A DNA stretch of 8,305 nucleotides. Origin: Flavobacteriaceae bacterium (GTDB lineage: Bacteria; Bacteroidota; Bacteroidia; Flavobacteriales; Flavobacteriaceae). The first letter of the stretch is position 1. Each line of letters begins with the position of its first letter. Below are positions 1-6,345 of this stretch, one piece after another. Below the pieces are notes generated by a model. That model had not been told where the DNA came from, searched no databases, and was given only the letters and a program-made list of their open reading frames with translations. The translations under genes and the position numbers were made by a program. The stretch spans positions 1 through 8,305 of the forward strand of contig JABDLH010000140.1 of assembly GCA_013003145.1 (NCBI GenBank). The letters are read 5' to 3'.

Positions 1-559
1 CTACACGGGCAAAAAGCGCAATGGATGATGCACCAAGGGAGAAACCGGAAAGTACATTCAGTACCAGGGGTACATTTTCTGCACCTTCCCAGATATTCTG
101 GTAGATCATAAACAGACCGCTAAGTCCCAATACACCAAGACCTACTACCCCAAGACCCATAACGGATCCCCCGGCGAAGGCAACTTCCAGGGCCTTCCCA
201 AGGGAAGTCCTCGCGGCCTGCGTAGTTCTTACGTTGGCTTTGGTAGCCACCTTCATCCCGATAAACCCGGCCAATGCGGAACAGATCGCTCCGACGATGA
301 AAGAAACGGCAACCATACCGTGAGACCCGCTCTCCGCTTCTCCTTTAAAGTAGAGGAGTACAGCTACGGCAAGTACAAATATTGATAGTATTTTGTATTC
401 GGCTTTTAAGAAAGACATTGCCCCGTCGGCAATGTTTTTGGCAATTCTTGACATTTTCGCATCGCCCTCATCCTGTTTGGAGACCCACGCATTTTTAACA
501 ATAACAAATAGCAAGCCCAGGATCCCGAAGGCAGGCAAGAAATTCACAAAACTTTCCAT
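1..559 (-). CDS. hppA: Membrane-bound ion-translocating pyrophosphatase, N-terminal part (cut by window start)
   Basis: This integral inner-membrane enzyme couples hydrolysis of pyrophosphate to pumping of H+ or Na+ out of the cytoplasm. The window shows the first 186 residues, starting at the ATG whose complement is at 557-559. Residues about 4-22, 56-72, 83-103 and 130-152 are hydrophobic and look like the first membrane helices. The stretch GMKVATKANVRTTQAA (about 101-116), then the glycine-rich AFAGGSVMGLGVVGLGVLG (about 127-145) and the segment ending SLGASSIALFARV (174-186), are characteristic of the family. The pyrophosphate-binding loops and the residues that set ion choice and potassium dependence lie beyond the edge, so H+ versus Na+ pumping cannot be decided here. 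It follows the DUF5686 gene on the same strand after 142 bases and has a possible promoter of its own. Family call is firm; the gene is partial only because the window ends. Confidence 0.95.
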   Translation of the reverse strand, partial: MESFVNFLPAFGILGLLFVIVKNAWVSKQDEGDAKMSRIAKNIADGAMSFLKAEYKILSIFVLAVAVLLYFKGEAESGSHGMVAVSFIVGAICSALAGFIGMKVATKANVRTTQAARTSLGKALEVAFAGGSVMGLGVVGLGVLGLSGLFMIYQNIWEGAENVPLVLNVLSGFSLGASSIALFARV

Positions 560-611
560 GTTGATTAGTTATTTTTTGGTTTTAATGTGGGCTAATGTAG
601 TAAAACCGATT

Positions 612-643
612 AGAATATAAAACATTAAATTTCTGCCCACAAA
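612..643 (-). promoter_or_regulatory. Possible promoter of hppA
   Basis: On the minus strand a TTTG (640-643) stands 20 bases before TATATTCT (612-619), which fits the Bacteroidota pattern TTTG / TAnnTTTG at four of the six defined -7 positions. The 5' leader would be about 50 bases. The upstream DUF5686 gene has no clear terminator, so read-through into hppA is also possible. The match is moderate and has not been tested. Confidence 0.35.
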
Positions 644-701
644 GCTGCAAATGCCTTGCACAGTGATGGCTGCGATGCCGTCTTTTGGGAGGGAAAGCAG
701 A

Positions 702-3200
702 TCAGAAACTGAAGCCGAAAGTACCCGTAATGGCAAAGGGACGGGCATTAGGCTGGTCGAGGTAATTGCCTCGGAAGTTGAAATCGATGCGGAAGATTCG
801 GAAGATATTACCTACCCCAAAAGAGTATTCCCAATACACTGCATCATCCGGTGCCATTAGAGGAATATTGGCCGGGCTGCTCAGGGTTTTATTGGCTTCA
901 GAAAGATCGCCCCAGACCCCCCGGAGACCGACGATCTCGCGGAGGTTAGCCTTCCTCAGGAAAGGGATCCTGGAGAATAACCGCCCGTTAAAATTATGTT
1001 CCAGGTGGAGGGATGCATAGGTATCGGTCACAAACTCGTAAAAATCCAAATTAGGGAAGGTATTGTACAGCGTAAAAAAGGTCTGGTTCCCCGGGATAAT
1101 ATTCAACAAGCCCAAGGGCACCTCCCCAAAGGTTTTCCCAACCTCAACGGTAGACATCAACCTGCCGATACCCCCCAGCTGCCAGGGCTGGGAGTACGAA
1201 AACTGCAACTTGCTGTAATTAAAGTCACTTTCCAGGAAACCTTCCAGTCCCTGGGTATAATTTAAGAGCAGGGTGCTGTAGGTATCGTTGATAGGCCGTC
1301 GTTCTACCCCGTACCCTATGGTCCTTTTCCCGGGTGTATAGATGAGGGTGGTAGTGATGTCAAACTGCTTGATATCCGAAGCAATACCTCCCGGTGCCTC
1401 CGGGTCCAGGTACTCCAGGCTGAAAGCATCGGGCAGAGCCGACTCTAAGGTCCTGAAAGATCCCCCAAAACGAATTCTAAAATTGAGCAATGGCTCCAAT
1501 TCCAGGTTCAGGGTAGTGAGGTTAATACTGGTCAGCCGGTTGTTAGAGCCCACGGTAAATACGGAAGAGGAAGCCACACTGCGGCCCAGCACATCATTGG
1601 TCGCGGTCAGGCTGAGTCCCAGCTGTTCCACATCCCTTCGGTTGCCCCCCGAAATAATGAGGCGGGTTTCCCGGTCGAGTAAAAATTTGGCAGAGAACCC
1701 ATGTTTCACCTTGTGATCCATCAGGCCGTATGCCAGGTATCCTTCCAGTCTCCAGGGATCGTTCTGTCCAAAGTAGGTCCGTGCCCCTGCCCTGACGCGG
1801 ATGCCCTCGGCATCATTGTAACCGAAGGTACTGTACAAGTCCCCGATATCCACATTCCACTTATCGATCTCCACATAACCCGACCCCAGTATGCTGACAA
1901 TGTCATAATAGGTTCTGAAACGAGGTACTGTTTTCAGGGTATCGAGCAATTCGTAGATTCCCTTTTCATCCTTATTGAGCGATTCCAGCCGGTTATTAGC
2001 CCAGAATACACTGTCCCGCTCAAAGATGAGGGGGTTATAGGGATCTGTTTTACGGGTATAGAATTCGTTAGGTCTGGCCTCGTTAAAAACGTAGTTGTCA
2101 TATACCGTAGTCCGTTTGCCGTATACTCCTCTCGACTTCTCTTTCTTACTCAGGCTGAAGTCGCTCAGCATATAATCCCTTTCCAGCAGGAAAACAGAAT
2201 CGTTCAATACTTCAAAATCCTGTTCAATATAGATCTCCTTGACCCAGTTGATATTGGCACTCTTGGTCACTTCAAGGTTGATCTTCTTGATAGCAAAGGT
2301 GGTATCGTTCACCCAGAAATCGCCCTTAAAAGTGAGTTCGTTCTTGCGCCTGGGGTAGTATACAATATTGTAACACCACTTATCGCCTATATAAGCGCTG
2401 TCTGCGAGAACGTAGTTGTAGGTATCTATACCGGTCCTGGAGAGCGGACTGGTAAAGCTCTTATCAAAGAACTTGAGATAATTGTTATAGATGTCGTAAT
2501 CCGAATACAGGTCTTCTACAAAGGCGGTGATCGCCTGGTTGTTACTGAAACCGGAGTTCTTGCTACCCAGTAAATCTTCCTTTTCCTGCTTTAACGGGTT
2601 ATCTCCGTATACCCTGGAAAAGGTCTCGTTTAAGAAGAGCGGCAGGTAGGTCTTCCCGGTGATACGGGAGGTATCCAGGTCCTGGAAAACAAATTCCATC
2701 CCCTTGAACAGTTTGCTCTTGATCACGGAGCTGTCAATGGTATTCAGGTCAAACTCCAGTTTCTCATATTTATCATAGCGGTACTGGTCAAACATGCGGA
2801 GCCCGTTGATCCGTTTCTTGGCCCAGATCTTTTTCAGGATATCAATGGCGGGATTGTCTTTCTTTGACTGTTTCCCTACATAGACCACCACCTCATCTAA
2901 CTGTTCACCACCCTCTTCGAGTACGATTTCCAGGTCGTAATTGGCCCCTTTCTGCAGGGGAATCTGCCGGGTAGCATAACCGATAAAGGAAACCTGCAGC
3001 GAATCGTAATCCGAATCCGATTCTAAATAAAACCGGCCATCGTCGTTGGTAATGGTTCCTTCCCGGGAACCGGAAAAAAGGACGTTGGCAAAGGCCACGG
3101 CCGCACCCGCCTCATCTTTTACCATACCCGCCACCTTGGTCTGGGCAAAGACAGAGACCGAGCATAATAATAACAGGAAACAGAATAACGATTTTTTCAT
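702..3200 (-). CDS. DUF5686 family outer-membrane protein with carboxypeptidase-regulatory-like N-domain
   Basis: Function unknown. The 832-residue protein begins with a Sec signal peptide (MKKS, hydrophobic core, likely cut after VFA at residue 19). Residues about 21-108 form a CarboxypepD_reg-like beta-sandwich (GMVKDEAGAAVAFANV, then TNDDGRFYL and FIGYATRQI), ending in LDEVVVY, which resembles the segment at the same place in SusC/TonB-type receptors. The DUF5686 region starts near KKDNPAIDILKKIWAKKR (about 113-130). From roughly residue 450 onward, alternating aromatic and polar strands and a terminal phenylalanine (TFGFSF) suggest an outer-membrane beta-barrel. It is too short and lacks the plug layout of a full TonB receptor. 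The start is set by the signal peptide; there is no Shine-Dalgarno sequence. It appears to have its own promoter and lies between pdhB and hppA with no evident functional tie. Family assignment is good; barrel topology is inferred. Confidence 0.88.
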   Translation of the reverse strand: MKKSLFCFLLLLCSVSVFAQTKVAGMVKDEAGAAVAFANVLFSGSREGTITNDDGRFYLESDSDYDSLQVSFIGYATRQIPLQKGANYDLEIVLEEGGEQLDEVVVYVGKQSKKDNPAIDILKKIWAKKRINGLRMFDQYRYDKYEKLEFDLNTIDSSVIKSKLFKGMEFVFQDLDTSRITGKTYLPLFLNETFSRVYGDNPLKQEKEDLLGSKNSGFSNNQAITAFVEDLYSDYDIYNNYLKFFDKSFTSPLSRTGIDTYNYVLADSAYIGDKWCYNIVYYPRRKNELTFKGDFWVNDTTFAIKKINLEVTKSANINWVKEIYIEQDFEVLNDSVFLLERDYMLSDFSLSKKEKSRGVYGKRTTVYDNYVFNEARPNEFYTRKTDPYNPLIFERDSVFWANNRLESLNKDEKGIYELLDTLKTVPRFRTYYDIVSILGSGYVEIDKWNVDIGDLYSTFGYNDAEGIRVRAGARTYFGQNDPWRLEGYLAYGLMDHKVKHGFSAKFLLDRETRLIISGGNRRDVEQLGLSLTATNDVLGRSVASSSVFTVGSNNRLTSINLTTLNLELEPLLNFRIRFGGSFRTLESALPDAFSLEYLDPEAPGGIASDIKQFDITTTLIYTPGKRTIGYGVERRPINDTYSTLLLNYTQGLEGFLESDFNYSKLQFSYSQPWQLGGIGRLMSTVEVGKTFGEVPLGLLNIIPGNQTFFTLYNTFPNLDFYEFVTDTYASLHLEHNFNGRLFSRIPFLRKANLREIVGLRGVWGDLSEANKTLSSPANIPLMAPDDAVYWEYSFGVGNIFRIFRIDFNFRGNYLDQPNARPFAITGTFGFSF

Positions 3201-3241
3201 AATTAAGGGGGGACGAAATAGCTGGTCCTCCCGGGAAGGAT

Positions 3242-3276
3242 CAAAAGTAAAGCATACCTAGGTGTTGATTGCCAAA
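3242..3276 (-). promoter_or_regulatory. Promoter of the DUF5686 gene
   Basis: On the minus strand TACTTTTG (3242-3249) is an exact match to the Bacteroidota -7 consensus TAnnTTTG. TTTG (3273-3276) lies 23 bases upstream, at the long end of the usual spacing. It sits directly after the pdhB terminator and about 40 bases before the start codon, so the gene probably forms its own transcription unit. Confidence 0.6.
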
Positions 3277-3283
3277 ACTTCTC

Positions 3284-3322
3284 AAAAAAAAAGCCCCGTT
3301 AACCATAGGTCAACGAAGCTTT
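3284..3322 (-). terminator. Intrinsic terminator of pdhB
   Basis: Starting 23 bases after the pdhB stop codon, the minus-strand RNA folds as AAAGC-UU-CGUUGACC, loop UAU, GGUUAACG-GG-GCUUU. This is an unbroken 15-pair stem if three G-U pairs are counted. It runs into nine Ts (complement of 3284-3292). On the plus strand those three G-U pairs become A-C mismatches and no U-tract follows, so the structure works only for pdhB. Confidence 0.85.
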
Positions 3323-3345
3323 AGATTCCTTACAGCGGATGGCTG

Positions 3346-4323
3346 TTATTTATACATTACCTTTTTAACCGCGTCGATCACATTCTTGTGGTTAGGCAAC
3401 CATTCTTCCAGTAAAACCGGTGAATAGGGAGCCGGTGTATCGGCGGTATTAATCTTAATGATAGGCGCATCCAGGAAGTCGAATGCCTTGGATTGCACCT
3501 GGTAAGTGATCTCGGTGGCGACGTTCCCAAAGGGCCACGCTTCTTCAAGTATCACCAACCTGTTTGTTTTCTTTACGGATTTGAGAATGGTCTCGTGATC
3601 CATAGGACGGACCGTACGGAGATCGATGATCTCGCACCTTATCCCTTCTTTCTCCAGTTCATCAGCGGCTTTATGTGCCTCTTTGATGATCTTTCCAAAA
3701 GAAACGATGGTCACATCGCTCCCTTCACGTGCAATATCTGCCACGCCAAGAGGAATTGTATAATCATCCTCGGGCACCTCGCCCTTATCGCCATACATCT
3801 GCTCTGATTCCATGAAAATAACGGGATCGTCATCGCGGATCGCGGCTTTTAAAAGACCTTTGGCGTCTTTGGGATTAGATGGTACCACTACTTTGAGTCC
3901 AGGGCAGTTGGCAAACCAGCTTTCAAATGCCTGTGAGTGCGTCGCCCCAAGTTGCCCGGCAGAGGCCGTTGGTCCCCTGAAGACGATGGGGCAGTTGAAT
4001 TGACCACCGGACATCTGGCGGATCTTTGCCGCATTATTCACGATCTGGTCTATCCCTACCAGGGCAAAATTAAAGGTCATGAATTCTATAATAGGCCTGT
4101 TCCCGATCATGGCAGATCCTACTCCTATCCCGGCAAAACCGAGCTCAGAAATCGGGGTATCGATAACCCGTTCCGGGCCAAATTCATCTAACATCCCTTT
4201 AGAAGCCTTGTAAGCACCGTTATATTCGGCAACTTCCTCTCCCATCAGGTAGATGGATTCATCTTTTCTCATTTCTTCCGACATCGCCTCGGCTATGGCT
4301 TCTCTAAACTGTAATGTTTTCAT
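3346..4323 (-). CDS. pdhB: Pyruvate dehydrogenase E1 component, beta subunit
   Basis: With E1 alpha it forms the thiamine-diphosphate enzyme that decarboxylates pyruvate and passes the acetyl group to the lipoyl domain of E2, in the cytoplasm. The 325-residue length is normal for the family. Residues about 4-178 are the transketolase pyrimidine-binding domain. Glu60 in DTPISE60 is the expected glutamate that activates the thiamine aminopyrimidine, and His129 in GATHSQAFESWF is the conserved active-site histidine. The transketolase C-terminal domain follows (about 195-318, with EIIDLRTVRPMD and ILEEAWPFGN). Branched-chain 2-oxoacid dehydrogenase beta is the main alternative, but overall sequence and flavobacterial context favour pyruvate. 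The gene stands alone: E1 alpha and E2 are not in the window and must be elsewhere. It is divergent from etfB across a 178-base regulatory region and ends in a strong terminator. Confidence 0.95.
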   Translation of the reverse strand: MKTLQFREAIAEAMSEEMRKDESIYLMGEEVAEYNGAYKASKGMLDEFGPERVIDTPISELGFAGIGVGSAMIGNRPIIEFMTFNFALVGIDQIVNNAAKIRQMSGGQFNCPIVFRGPTASAGQLGATHSQAFESWFANCPGLKVVVPSNPKDAKGLLKAAIRDDDPVIFMESEQMYGDKGEVPEDDYTIPLGVADIAREGSDVTIVSFGKIIKEAHKAADELEKEGIRCEIIDLRTVRPMDHETILKSVKKTNRLVILEEAWPFGNVATEITYQVQSKAFDFLDAPIIKINTADTPAPYSPVLLEEWLPNHKNVIDAVKKVMYK

Positions 4324-4369
4324 CTTTCTGTGCGGACGCTTTAAAAATGTTGTTTCTTAAGAATGCGAA

Positions 4370-4377
4370 CAAAAATA
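4370..4377 (-). promoter_or_regulatory. Candidate -7 box of pdhB
   Basis: On the minus strand TATTTTTG exactly matches TAnnTTTG and lies 46 bases before the pdhB ATG. A TTTG occurs only 13 bases further upstream, shorter than the usual 17-23, so the -33 element is poor or absent. The region is T-rich, so a chance match is possible. Confidence 0.4.
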
Positions 4378-4426
4378 GAAAAATATCTCCCAAATACGCC
4401 GAGGAAGCCACTAAAAAAAAGAAGTT

Positions 4427-4452
4427 AATTTACTATGCACGCATAGTAAATT
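4427..4452. promoter_or_regulatory. Perfect 12+2+12 inverted repeat, probable operator between pdhB and etfB
   Basis: The left arm AATTTACTATGC (4427-4438) and the right arm GCATAGTAAATT (4441-4452) are exact reverse complements around the dinucleotide AC. Because the flanking genes are divergent, the site is upstream of both and cannot be their terminator. It lies just before a likely etfB -7 box (TATCTTAG at 4467-4474), with its centre near -40 relative to the inferred start. It therefore covers the place where a -33 element would be, and none is recognisable there. This fits either a repressor covering the promoter or an activator bound next to RNA polymerase. The binding protein is unknown. 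Confidence 0.65.
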
Positions 4453-4466
4453 TCAAAATTATTGGC

Positions 4467-4474
4467 TATCTTAG
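4467..4474 (+). promoter_or_regulatory. Candidate -7 box of the etfBA operon
   Basis: TATCTTAG matches TAnnTTTG at five of six defined positions and lies 27 bases before the etfB ATG. No TTTG or TTG is found 17-23 bases upstream; that space is taken by the right arm of the inverted repeat at 4427-4452. This suggests a regulator-dependent promoter. Confidence 0.4.
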
Positions 4475-4501
4475 CGGCCATACATAAAAAAACTATCGTA
4501 C

Positions 4502-5248
4502 ATGAAAATTCTGGTTTGCATCAGCAACGTACCCGATACAACTTCCAAGATCAACTTTACGGAAGGCGACACCAAATTTGATACTTCCGGCATACAGTTC
4601 GTAATTAACCCCAACGATGAATTTGGCCTTACCCGTGCCATGTGGTTCAAAGAAAAGCAAGGCGCCACAGTGCATGTGGCTAGCGTAGGCGAAGCCAGCA
4701 CAGAGCCGACCATCAGGAAAGCACTGGCTATCGGTGCCGACGAGGCGATCCGCGTAGACGCCACACCTACTGATGGGTTCTTCGTAGCCCGGCAGTTGGC
4801 GGATATCGTAAAAAAAGGAGAATATGACCTGGTGATCGCAGGACGTGAGTCTATCGATTACAACGGCGGAATGGTGCCCGGGATCATGGCTGCCCTGCTC
4901 GACATGAATTTCGTGAACACCTGTATTAACCTGGAGGTAGACGGCAACAATGCAACAGCCATCCGTGAGATAGACGGGGGAAAAGAAAAGGTAAGCACCA
5001 GCCTGCCACTGATCATCGGTGGGCAAAAAGGCCTGGTTGAGGAAAGTGACCTGAGGATCCCGAACATGAGAGGTATTATGATGGCCAGGCAGAAAAAGCT
5101 GAACGTGGTTGATCCTGTAGATGCCACAGCAGCTACAGAGGAAGTCCGTTTTGAAAAACCTGCTCCCAAGGGAGAAGTTAAACTGGTAGACGCGGACAAT
5201 GTCGGCGAACTGGTAGAACTGCTGCACAACGAAGCCAAAGTAATCTAA
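4502..5248 (+). CDS. etfB: Electron transfer flavoprotein, beta subunit
   Basis: This is the small subunit of the FAD- and AMP-containing heterodimer that accepts electrons from acyl-CoA and related dehydrogenases and delivers them to ETF-quinone oxidoreductase. The 248-residue length fits. It has the Rossmann-like ETF beta fold starting MKILVCISNVPDT, with INPNDEFGLTRA (35-46) and LVIAGRESIDYNGGMVPGIMA (110-130) as the nucleotide-binding segments. Residues 153-172 (A-I-R..DGG.E.V....P.II) fit the family's signature, apart from a Gly at its end. LRIPNMRGIMMARQKK (184-199) corresponds to the dehydrogenase recognition loop. No Shine-Dalgarno precedes the ATG. It is the first gene of the likely operon and is followed by etfA after 47 bases. 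Whether it belongs to a standard or an electron-bifurcating ETF is not settled by this subunit alone; standard is more likely, as no bifurcating partner dehydrogenase is present. Confidence 0.96.
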   Translation: MKILVCISNVPDTTSKINFTEGDTKFDTSGIQFVINPNDEFGLTRAMWFKEKQGATVHVASVGEASTEPTIRKALAIGADEAIRVDATPTDGFFVARQLADIVKKGEYDLVIAGRESIDYNGGMVPGIMAALLDMNFVNTCINLEVDGNNATAIREIDGGKEKVSTSLPLIIGGQKGLVEESDLRIPNMRGIMMARQKKLNVVDPVDATAATEEVRFEKPAPKGEVKLVDADNVGELVELLHNEAKVI

Positions 5249-5255
5249 AAATATA

Positions 5256-5274
5256 CCGGGCCTATTAGGGCCGG
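5256..5274 (+). other. Small hairpin in the etfB-etfA gap
   Basis: CCGG-G-CC (5256-5262), loop TATTA, GG-G-CCGG (5268-5274) forms a six-pair stem with one central G-G mismatch. It begins 8 bases after the etfB stop and no U-tract follows, so it is not a terminator. It could stabilise or help process the mRNA, or it may have no role. Confidence 0.4.
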
Positions 5275-5295
5275 ATTAAAACACTACAATACATT

Positions 5296-6264
5296 ATGTC
5301 TATACTGGTCTATACCGAATCTGAACAAGGTAAATTCAAAAAACACGCCCTGGAGGCAGCTTCCTACGCTTATGCCGTGGCACAGCAACTGGGTACTACC
5401 GTAACCGCTATTTCTTTCAATAACGAAGAGAATGATGTACTGGGGACCTACGGGGTCAGCAAGGTACTGCAGGTGAGCGATGATAATTTAAAGACGTTTA
5501 ACGCCAAGGCTTACGCCCAGGCTGTATCCCAGGCTGCTTCTAAGGAAGATGCCAGGGTCATTGTACTGAGCTCCAGCACGGACTCCAAGTACATGGCAGG
5601 TTTGTTGGCGGGAATGTTGAAAGCCAGCTATGCACCTAACGTGGTTGCTGCACCGGAAAGCACTGACCCACTCGTGGTCAAGAGAACCGCATTCAGCAAC
5701 AAGGGATTTGCCCTTACCAAACTAGAGGCAGACACAAGTATTATCGGCGTTTCAAATAACGCCTTCGGACTTAAGGAGAACCCTACCGATGCTACGGTGG
5801 AGGCATTCACCCCTGAATTAAAAGATGGCGCCTTTGGTGTTAAGTCTGTAGAAGTAGATAAAGTAGTTGGGAAAGCTACTATCGCTGACGCCGAGATCGT
5901 CGTATCTGCAGGCCGCGGAATGAAAGGCCCGGAGAACTGGGGAATGATCGAAGAACTGGCCGATGTACTGGGGGCAGCTACGGCATGTTCCAAGCCGGTT
6001 TCTGACCTGGGATGGAGACCACACGGCGAGCACGTTGGGCAGACCGGGAAGCCGGTTGCGAGTAACCTCTACATAGCAATAGGAATTTCCGGGGCTATCC
6101 AGCACCTTGCGGGGGTCAGTGCTTCTAAAACCAAAGTGGTGATCAATAACGATCCCGAAGCTCCTTTCTTTAAGGCTGCGGACTACGGTATCGTCGGAGA
6201 TGCCTTTGAAGTAGTACCTAAACTCATCGAAAAATTAAAGGAATTTAAAGCACAAAACGCTTAA
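5296..6264 (+). CDS. etfA: Electron transfer flavoprotein, alpha subunit
   Basis: This is the FAD-binding large subunit of ETF and partner of the adjacent etfB product. Its 322 residues match the family. The N-terminal ETF domain (about 1-185) starts MSILVYTES. The C-terminal FAD domain (about 198-318) runs VVSAGRGMKGPENW, then CSKPVSDLGWRPHGEHVGQTGK (231-252), LYIAIGISGAIQHLAG (258-273) and VVINNDPEAPFFKAADYGIV (281-300). Gln249, Thr250 and His270 match FAD-contacting positions known in human ETF. One point is odd: residue 233 is Lys, where human ETF and many others have an Arg lying over the flavin ring (SRAAVD in human, CSKPVSD here). No Shine-Dalgarno is seen. The gene is followed by an unusual structured gap and then the nuclease-family gene. 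Confidence 0.96.
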   Translation: MSILVYTESEQGKFKKHALEAASYAYAVAQQLGTTVTAISFNNEENDVLGTYGVSKVLQVSDDNLKTFNAKAYAQAVSQAASKEDARVIVLSSSTDSKYMAGLLAGMLKASYAPNVVAAPESTDPLVVKRTAFSNKGFALTKLEADTSIIGVSNNAFGLKENPTDATVEAFTPELKDGAFGVKSVEVDKVVGKATIADAEIVVSAGRGMKGPENWGMIEELADVLGAATACSKPVSDLGWRPHGEHVGQTGKPVASNLYIAIGISGAIQHLAGVSASKTKVVINNDPEAPFFKAADYGIVGDAFEVVPKLIEKLKEFKAQNA

Positions 6265-6280
6265 TTTTTGTTAATTTGTG

Positions 6281-6333
6281 CCCCTTAAGGGACTGCAAAC
6301 TTCCGGGCTATCCCGGAAGTTTGACGCAGCCCC
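6281..6333 (+). other. Overlapping inverted repeats in the etfA to nuclease-gene gap
   Basis: The core is a perfect 11-pair hairpin: AAACTTCCGGG (6297-6307), loop CTAT, CCCGGAAGTTT (6312-6322). It can be extended outward by CTGC (6293-6296) with GCAG (6326-6329) across a three-base bulge, and by GGG (6289-6291) with CCC (6330-6332) across a single bulged A. The same GGG is also half of the palindrome CCCTTAAGGG (6282-6291), so the two pairings compete. No U-tract follows, so a classical terminator is unlikely. The element ends 12 bases before the nuclease gene start and would lie in its leader, where it could affect mRNA stability, processing or translation. Confidence 0.6.
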
Positions 6334-6345
6334 AATGTTGTATTG

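Noticed and set aside
393..620. 75-codon plus-strand frame near the start of the window
   Set aside because: It runs antisense to the N-terminal region of hppA and continues into its promoter gap, with no sign of a real protein.
646..660. TGCAA-5-TTGCA inverted repeat as a terminator after the DUF5686 gene
   Set aside because: The stem is only five pairs and no T-tract follows on the minus strand.
1701..2573. 290-codon open frame on the plus strand opposite the DUF5686 gene
   Set aside because: It is entirely antisense to a well-supported gene. The product resembles no family I know and has the biased make-up of a reversed reading frame.
3226..3240. Imperfect dyad TCCTCCCGGGAAGGA in the DUF5686 leader as an operator
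   Set aside because: It is short, has a mismatch and rests mainly on a CCCGGG core that can arise by chance. No second copy was noticed.
4493..5227. 244-codon open frame on the minus strand opposite etfB
   Set aside because: It covers almost exactly the etfB coding region in reverse, which is expected from the codon bias of a conserved gene. No family resemblance is visible.
6297..6322. Perfect 11-pair hairpin as an intrinsic terminator of etfA
   Set aside because: No run of Ts follows on the plus strand, and the next gene starts 23 bases later. I kept it as an RNA structure rather than a terminator.
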